From: Paenibacillus brasilensis
Lineage (GTDB): Bacteria; Bacillota; Bacilli; Paenibacillales; Paenibacillaceae
Length of the DNA stretch: 64,000 nucleotides
NCBI RefSeq assembly: GCF_009363115.1
Contig: NZ_CP045298.1
Coordinates: forward strand, 1,379,001 to 1,443,000
Direction: 5' to 3'
A program made the translations under genes and the position numbers. How positions within the stretch are numbered: position 1 is the stretch's first letter; each line of letters starts with the position of its first letter. Shown piece after piece: positions 58,267-64,000 of this stretch. The notes under the pieces are model-generated. The model searched no databases and was not told where the DNA came from. It saw only the letters and a program-made list of their open reading frames with translations.

Positions 58267-59013
58267 ATGATCATCTTAAAAAGCAAGCATGAAATCGAAT
58301 CCATCCGCAAGGCATGCCGAGTGGTGGCTGAATGCCATCGTACAATTGCCCCGCTCATCAAACCGGGCATCACAACGAACGAGATTGAGCGCATATTCGA
58401 GGATATTATTTTGAAGCACGGCGCCAAGCCATACGAGAAGGGCTACAAGGGCTATCCATATGCGACCTGTGCCTCCGTCAACGACGTGATCGCGCATGGC
58501 TTCCCTAGCAATAAGCCACTTGAGGAAGGCGATATCGTGACGATCGACACGGTCGCGGAGCTCGACGGCTGGCTCGGCGATTCGGCTTGGAGCTATGCAG
58601 TCGGGCAGATCTCGCCGACGGCCGAGAAGTTGATGCGCGTCACGAAGGAATGTCTTGACCTGGGCATCGAGCAGGCGCAGCCCGGCAATCGACTCGGCGA
58701 CGTGACGAGCGCGATTCAGCGGCATGCGGAATCACACGGTTTCGGCGTCGTGCGCGACCTTCTCGCCCATGGCATCGGCCGCGACCTGCACGAGGAGCCG
58801 ACCTATATGCATGTCGGCAAGCCCGGAAAAGGCCTCCGTATCAAGGAAGGTATGGTGTTCACGATTGAGCCCATGATCACCGAAGGCACCTACTTCATGA
58901 CAATCGATCCGGACGGCTGGACCGCACGGACGATGGACAACAAGCTTGCCGCCCAATACGAGCATACGATCGCCATCACGGCTGAAGGTCCACAAATTTT
59001 GACCGCGCAATAG
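58267..59013 (+). CDS. map: Methionine aminopeptidase, type I
   Basis: A 248-residue dinuclear metal peptidase removing N-terminal Met. Ligands are readable: Asp in IVTIDTVAEL, Asp in WLGDSAWSYA, His in LAHGIGRDLHEEP, Glu in MVFTIEPMI and Glu in AQYEHTIAIT; the substrate His is in VIAHGF. It starts MIILKSKHEIESIRKACRVV. The housekeeping map copy normally sits in the ribosomal-protein region, so this TetR-linked one is probably an accessory paralogue, perhaps under inducible control. Codon use is markedly GC-rich. Confidence 0.93.
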   Translation: MIILKSKHEIESIRKACRVVAECHRTIAPLIKPGITTNEIERIFEDIILKHGAKPYEKGYKGYPYATCASVNDVIAHGFPSNKPLEEGDIVTIDTVAELDGWLGDSAWSYAVGQISPTAEKLMRVTKECLDLGIEQAQPGNRLGDVTSAIQRHAESHGFGVVRDLLAHGIGRDLHEEPTYMHVGKPGKGLRIKEGMVFTIEPMITEGTYFMTIDPDGWTARTMDNKLAAQYEHTIAITAEGPQILTAQ

Positions 59014-59193
59014 AATAAATAGAGGTCGATCAACGAAAGGTCGACTTCTTTTTTCGTATTCGGCATAACAGCTTTCTTTATTCATTACAGGTGATCGCGT
59101 AAACGATATCCCGTTCCCATCTTCAAATTGAATTTTCTCCTGACAACCTGTCACATTCGTATCTTGGGCCTGATCCACTAGAACGCTTTTAGC

Positions 59194-62100
59194 CTATAGA
59201 TGGGTATAACTCGCCTTAGGGGTGTCATGAGCCAAGCCATTGCTCTCATAGGTGAACCAATAGCTAATGACCTGACCAGCTGAAAGTCCACTGACCGTGT
59301 GCTCCCAGGCTCCATTGTTGTTCTTCATGCGATAATTCATTTGAGTGCCGCCGGACACGGTATAGTGGACATCTACAAATGCCGATGTACTCTTCGGCTG
59401 GAACGTGATCAACGCCTCGTGGTGGAAATCCTGGAAACCCCTGTCGTTGTAGAGGAAGCCTGGTGTGTATAGCTGAATGAAGGGGTATCATATTGCAATC
59501 CCGCTTTTTCATAGGTGAACCAATAGCTGACAACGGTCCCGATGGCGAGGCCTGTAACCCGCTGCTCCCAGACGCCGCCGTTGTTTGTCATCCGGTAGTT
59601 GAGCTGTTGTCCACCTGGCAAAGTATAATGCACGTCAACATAGGCGGAGGCTGTTTTGGGCGTAAATTGAAGCAGCGCTTCACTGTCGCTGACAAAGCGG
59701 GCTTGTGCGGTGTAATCCTTCGTTTCTCCGCCCCCGTCATTCCCACCGTCAGAGGATGCTTCCGTAGTTACGGCTACAGCATTGCTGGCCGCAGATAGGT
59801 TGCCGGCTGCATCGCGAGCCTTAACGGTAAAGCTGTAAGTGGTGGCTGCATTCAGCCCTGTAACGGAAATAGAAGTACCGCTGGCCTCTGCTGTCTGAAT
59901 CCCGTCCTTATAAACGGTATAACCCGTAACACCAACATTGTCTGTGGCTGCATCCCACTCCAGCGTGACCGCCGAAGCCGTTTTAGCCGTGGCTCGCACA
60001 TTCGCGGGGATGGATGGTGCTTTCGTATCAGGCTGCGGATTGCCGCCGCTTCCATTTCCGGTATTAAAGCTATTCGGCTGTACAGTGATACTATGCCCAT
60101 CTGAGAAGGTTACGGTTTTGACCTGGTTTGTAAAGTTGTAGGCTACATAGGTTTTTACTCCGTTTTTATGAAATACGGCATAAATAGGTGAATTGGCGGT
60201 GATGCTGCGGTCGATGTTGCCTAAAGCATCCAAATTGTAGATCCAGTGATATGCATTCGCCTTGGAATTACCCGCTTCCGGTGTCATGCTCGCTGCGCGT
60301 GTGCTGAATCTGCCCTTCGCATCGGACGGGTCCGAAATCGCTCTGTACATATACACAATATCTTCCCACGGATTGAAATTACCTCCGCTTTTTTGCAGCA
60401 GATCGTTATAATTTTTAGCTGCATACTCCGGATATTGCGTCAAATACAAGGATGCAGCGGTGATCGGCAGCCAGTTGATGCCATGCACCTCTGTAGCATT
60501 ATCGGTCCACCATGTTGCATTTCCCACCGTTTTACCGCCCCAAATCATGCTCGCCGTAGCGCTTTGCATCCCCGTGGGAGTGTTTGTGCCTTTCACATCA
60601 AACCAGTATTCGTTAATCGCATTCATTTCAGTTGTATATAGATAAATGCCCAGATCACGTGTTCGAGTGTCTCCCGTCGCTTCGCCCCATAAAATTAGAC
60701 CGGCCCAGGCATTCATCGCCTCTGAGGAAGATTCATTGTTGTTGCCGTCACCAAATTTGGCATGGCCGGAGGCCCAGGTGTGCCCGGCATAGGGATCAAA
60801 ATTACGCAAATACGGAAATTGCGAATCAGACCTGTCGGTATTGGCGATGTCGCGAATGAGCAGATTCACCATTTTCCCCCATTGGGCATTGGATGCCCAG
60901 CTTTTGTCCACACGTGCAATTTCAGCTGCAGCCTTAATAAAGTAGCCATAATGGAAATGATGGTCATTTAATTCCACTGCACTGCCAAAGCTGTCGGGAT
61001 AACCAATCAATGTCCCCCAATTGCTGTTATACACAAATAGATTGGAGCTTTTCAGATTCCCCGAGCTGTCACTGGCCTTAAACCAGTCCTGCAGCCGGCT
61101 TTTGATCTCATTGCGGAACTGGGTCGCTGCAGCAGTGTTGCCAGCCTGGTCGGCGATCGGTGCCAGAGCTGCCAGCTTGCCCAGACGTTTTCCAATCCAG
61201 TACGTGTCTTCATTGCCAGAGTAGGTTTCGGCTTTCGCTTCGTTAATGTAGCTGTTCAGCGTATTTTTATCGTAGGACCCCAAGTCGGGCAGGGAAGGGA
61301 GCACCCCTGTAAATTTCATTTTCGTTTGAAAAGAAGTACCTTCCGCTGTTTTCATCAGGCCGCGTACAGAATTATATGTGTAGTTCAGCAAGGGTTGGGA
61401 AGAATTTTTCCACTGATGCGGATATAAGGCAAAAATAGTACCGCCCTGTGTACCTTCCTTCGCGGCTGTAGTAACGGTAAAGGTGGTGGTTAACTCGGCA
61501 GAGGTTTCGTTATAGCTGTACTGTGCTTTGGAGTCTGTGACAAAGGAATAGGCGTATTGCCGGAATTTGTTCAATGTGGCCTCTGTTTTGTCAGGCAAAG
61601 CTGCCACCGTAAAATAGCTTTTCCCGTTCAAATTATTGGTCAGTGTGCTCGTTCCCAAGCCGGACCAGGTACTGCCGGAAGGACCAAACAGGCCATAGTG
61701 TGAACCATTGACCGTAATGCCAAGCACAGGGGTGGTGGAAGACCCGAACCAAACCTCAGGTACCTTATTAAACGAGAGCTTGGGATTTCCGCCGCCAAAC
61801 TCAAAATAAACATATGGAGAGCCGTGTCCATAGGTAGCACTCATTTTATTGCTTCCGCTTTGAAATAATGATTTGACAAACCAGTCGCTGAAGCCGTCCA
61901 CCTTGGCATCAGGAAATGAAGCGGTTACAGAATGGCCGATGGTAAAATCGTTCACATCATCCATCCAACCTGCGATGTACCCCGGATTTACAGTAATTTT
62001 TCCGCTCGGGTTAAAAATGCGCAGCCCGTTTTGCTGATTTTTCAAGGCAAGGGGGTGCGGATATTGGGCCTCGGAGTAGGGAACCCAGGCTAGACTGCTC

Positions 62101-62300
62101 CACCAGTCATTGGTGGGCATTGGACCGGATACATTCCCTGTTTTGTAAATTTCATTCTGCGGAGTTGTTGCTCCAGCGGGCAGTATGGTTGAATATGAAC
62201 CAGCACCTTGCGTGACCTCACCCGAAAAGGCTTTAGTAGAAACCGGTGCAGCTAAAAATACCAGACTGGCACTTAACAAGCATAACAGCAATTTTTTCAT
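59194..62300 (-). pseudogene. GH81 endo-1,3-beta-glucanase with FN3 and two binding modules, frameshifted near the 3' end
   Basis: Starts MKKLLLCLLSASLVFLAAPV, a Sec signal peptide behind AAGGAGGAGG. GH81 catalytic region ~40-745 with NDHHFHYGYF (~445) and NNNESSSEAMNAW (~520) carrying the acid and base residues. An FN3 domain (~760-847) and a beta-glucan-binding module (CBM56-like, ~857-950) follow, ending SYTHQASS. The frame then closes at 59409; one more C near 59425 would continue FHHEALITFQPKSTSAFVDV through a second binding module (59194-59412) ending SYTHL. As written the enzyme keeps the catalytic part and one module. It likely attacks fungal or plant beta-glucan outside the cell. Confidence 0.88.
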
Positions 62301-62548
62301 AGCCTACCTCCTCCTTAGAATTCGCTAACCCCTTTCACTGCAAGGTTTTTCCCTTTTATTCCAATTCAGATTCAACTTCATTGTGCTTTATCCTGATTTC
62401 TAGGTCAATCCTTCATTTCTATATTTCAACTAAACGAGGCGAAAGTCTCTAAAAAAATAAAAGAAACCAGGACGAAAAGCCCGAAAATCCTCCCGGAGCA
62501 CCGGAACACCATTCATTCTGGGAAATTACATCCATTCTTTCCTTTGGC

Positions 62549-62603
62549 TTCATCCCATAAAACATTCACCCCATGAGTTGTTCATCCCATTAACCATTCA
62601 CCC
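62549..62603. repeat. Two 23-bp direct repeats upstream of the glucanase
   Basis: 62549-62571 and 62581-62603 match at 21 of 23 positions (TTCATCCCAT, two variable bases, CATTCACCC), 32 bp apart, three helical turns. They lie ~250 bp upstream of the GH81 start and could be an activator site. Confidence 0.5.
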
Positions 62604-62662
62604 TAATAAAGGTTTAGTATACAAAAAAAAGAATCTTCCAGGCTTCCAGCCCTTCAGATCCT

Positions 62663-62718
62663 CAGTCTTTTTGAATCTATAAGTTTTGAGTCTTTAAGTC
62701 TTTGAGTCTTTGAAAGTC
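62663..62718. repeat. AGTCTTT tandem repeats
   Basis: AGTCTTT occurs four times, three of them in tandem at 62689-62712 with 8-bp spacing. Low-complexity AT-rich spacer between GH81 and ribD; no gene is seen in 62301-62799. Confidence 0.5.
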
Positions 62719-62799
62719 CTCTTCCCCTTCTACCATGCTCCACACCAATTCGGAAAAATGAGTTACTTTGTGGCGGAGCCTCCCTCACCACAATTTCAC

Positions 62800-63909
62800 T
62801 CACTTCTTCCGCTCAAAATACCCTTCTATCTTCAAATCCACGCCAACCTGCGTCACGCTCAGATCCTGTAGCCCAACCGCTTCGCTCATCGCTGACACGC
62901 CTTCTCCTCCCAAAAAGCCCGGTGCTTCACGTCCTCCAACCAGCTTCGGCGCAATATACAGTACAAGCTTGTTTGCCAGTCCTTGCTGTACGAACGAAGC
63001 GTTCACCTCGGCACCGCCTTCCACGAACACCGAAGACACCTCCGCTGCACCCAAAATATCCAGCATTTGCGGCAGACTAACCCGATCACTGTCTGCATCC
63101 AGTGTCGAATATACCTTTACACCAAGCTGTTCCAGCTGGCTTCGTTTGTCTTCATCATAAACACGTCCTGTAAATATCCAGGTGGGCGCTTCTCCATCTG
63201 TAATGACACGAGCATCAAGCGGAATACGCAGCGTGCTGTCCAGAATGATACGAATCGGATTCCTTCCTTCCGGCAAACGTGTCGTTAGCTGCGGATTATC
63301 ATGAATCACGGTCTGCACACCGACCAGGATGCCTACATGCTCATGACGAAGACGATGCACATCCTCCCGTGCCACCTCGGACGTAATCCACTTGCTTTCC
63401 GAGGTTCGGGTGGCAATTTTACCATCCAGCGTCACCGCTGATTTGATCGTAATATAAGGACGCTTGCTTACAATATAATGGTTAAACACTTCATTCATAC
63501 GAATGGATTCCTGCTCGCATACTCCGACAATGACCTCGATGCCCGCATCTTTCAAAATCTGTACCCCTCTGCCCGAAACGAGCGGGTTCGGGTCCAGTGC
63601 AGCGATCACCACGCGGCGAATACCAGCCTGCACAATCGCTTCTGCACACGGACCTGTCCGTCCGTGGTGGGAGCATGGCTCCAGCGTTACATAAATCGTT
63701 GCTCCCCGAGCATGCTCACCCGCCATACGCAAAGCATGAATCTCCGCATGTGGCTCGCCGGGCTTCAAATGAGCGCCAATCCCAACAATACGACCGTTGT
63801 TAACAATCACTGATCCGACGAGCGGATTCGGTTCTGTCTGCCCTTTGGCACTTCTGGCATTTTCCAACGCCAGGCGCATATATTTTTCGTGAATGGTCTG
63901 AGTGGTCAT
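62800..63909 (-). CDS. ribD: Bifunctional riboflavin deaminase/reductase
   Basis: A 369-residue fusion catalysing the second and third steps of riboflavin synthesis. The deaminase domain (1-145) has the zinc site PHAEIHALRM and EPCSHHGRTGPCAEA. The reductase domain (150-369) has KSAVTLDGKIATRTSESKWI, LVGVQTVIHDNPQLTTR and VFVEGGAEVNASFVQQGL. Its ATG overlaps the stop of the upstream gene by 4 bp (ATGA). It would be expected in a rib operon; ribE and ribH do not follow here, as GH81 comes next on the same strand after 500 bp. Confidence 0.95.
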   Translation of the reverse strand: MTTQTIHEKYMRLALENARSAKGQTEPNPLVGSVIVNNGRIVGIGAHLKPGEPHAEIHALRMAGEHARGATIYVTLEPCSHHGRTGPCAEAIVQAGIRRVVIAALDPNPLVSGRGVQILKDAGIEVIVGVCEQESIRMNEVFNHYIVSKRPYITIKSAVTLDGKIATRTSESKWITSEVAREDVHRLRHEHVGILVGVQTVIHDNPQLTTRLPEGRNPIRIILDSTLRIPLDARVITDGEAPTWIFTGRVYDEDKRSQLEQLGVKVYSTLDADSDRVSLPQMLDILGAAEVSSVFVEGGAEVNASFVQQGLANKLVLYIAPKLVGGREAPGFLGGEGVSAMSEAVGLQDLSVTQVGVDLKIEGYFERKK

Positions 63910-64000
63910 AGAACCTCCCTGAAATCGAAATCCCGCAAATGGCCGGACCGTTCCACTTTTGTATTCAAATACCGCTCGTTATATTGCGATACATCGCCCC
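63906..64000 (-). CDS. GTP cyclohydrolase II-like protein, 3' end only
   Basis: The last 30 codons of a gene cut by the window edge read QYNERYLNTKVERSGHLRDF then DFREVL and stop, overlapping the ribD start. The NxxYLxTKxxxxGH pattern is that of GTP cyclohydrolase II C-termini, and coupling to ribD supports the first riboflavin step. RibA alone or a RibBA fusion cannot be told apart from this fragment. Confidence 0.6.
   Translation of the reverse strand, partial: GDVSQYNERYLNTKVERSGHLRDFDFREVL

Noticed and set aside
63910-64000. FMN riboswitch upstream of ribD
   Set aside because: The sequence is the coding end of a GTP cyclohydrolase II-like gene overlapping ribD; any riboswitch would be outside the window.

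Overview
The window looks like chromosome from a Paenibacillus-type Firmicute, probably of the P. polymyxa group. The grounds are Gram-positive AGGAGG ribosome sites, a Bacillus-style deoxynucleoside operon, a class 2 peptide deformylase, a YesM/YesN-type two-component locus, a BesA-like siderophore esterase, a GH81 glucanase with C-terminal binding modules, and an XRE regulator with a long helical C-terminal part. Species assignment is inference.

Layout. 0.3-3.4 kb is a wrecked two-component system in which the kinase C-terminus is fused by deletion to the response-regulator receiver. 3.6-4.2 kb is peptide deformylase. 4.3-6.2 kb is an AT-rich stretch with an interspersed structured repeat, tiny membrane or secreted proteins and two related hairpins. 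6.2-10.6 kb is a four-gene exopolysaccharide operon (two GT2 enzymes, a flippase, a pyruvyl-transferase-like protein). 10.8-16.5 kb holds a DUF1836 protein, a CNNM/CBS membrane protein, UppP, a thioredoxin-like protein, an aldo/keto reductase and a siderophore esterase. 16.5-17.7 kb is the remnant of a Fur-regulated siderophore importer. An IS30-family element follows at 17.8-18.8 kb, then a sensor/regulator/ABC-exporter module (19.0-24.0 kb).

24.0-35.3 kb carries a GNAT acetyltransferase, an AbgA/AbgB-like amidohydrolase pair (AbgB-like interrupted by an amber codon), a ring-cleaving dioxygenase behind an MhqR-like operator, an M3 oligopeptidase, PdxK, the XRE regulator and a frameshifted nucleotidase with PhoP-like boxes. 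35.5-39.0 kb is a phosphonate-type ABC importer. 39.1-43.4 kb has a class V PLP enzyme and sulfate uptake genes without the ATPase. 43.7-45.8 kb has two surface proteins and a TetR regulator. 45.9-52.7 kb is the deoxyribonucleoside catabolic cluster (deoR, deoC, cdd, nupC, deoB, deoD, pdp). 52.9-54.5 kb has a CheW-like gene and an SPFH protein. A second copy of the structured repeat, an IS110-family element and a 424-bp tandem duplication of its 3' end fill 54.5-57.4 kb. The window ends with TetR plus methionine aminopeptidase, a GH81 endo-beta-1,3-glucanase and the start of the riboflavin operon.

Most striking signal. The roughly 245-bp leader of the IS110-family element looks like a bridge RNA whose two guides can be read by eye. 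One stretch matches 12 nt of the reconstructed empty target across the core, and a second matches 9 nt of the element's own right end. A structured repeat present twice, with conserved loops and stems that changed in a compensatory way, is the second strongest signal.

Caution. At least nine genes carry single-base frameshifts, nearly all explained by a homopolymer one base too short or too long. That pattern fits sequencing or assembly error as well as real decay, so 'pseudogene' calls resting on one indel are provisional. The siderophore-operon and two-component deletions cannot be explained that way.
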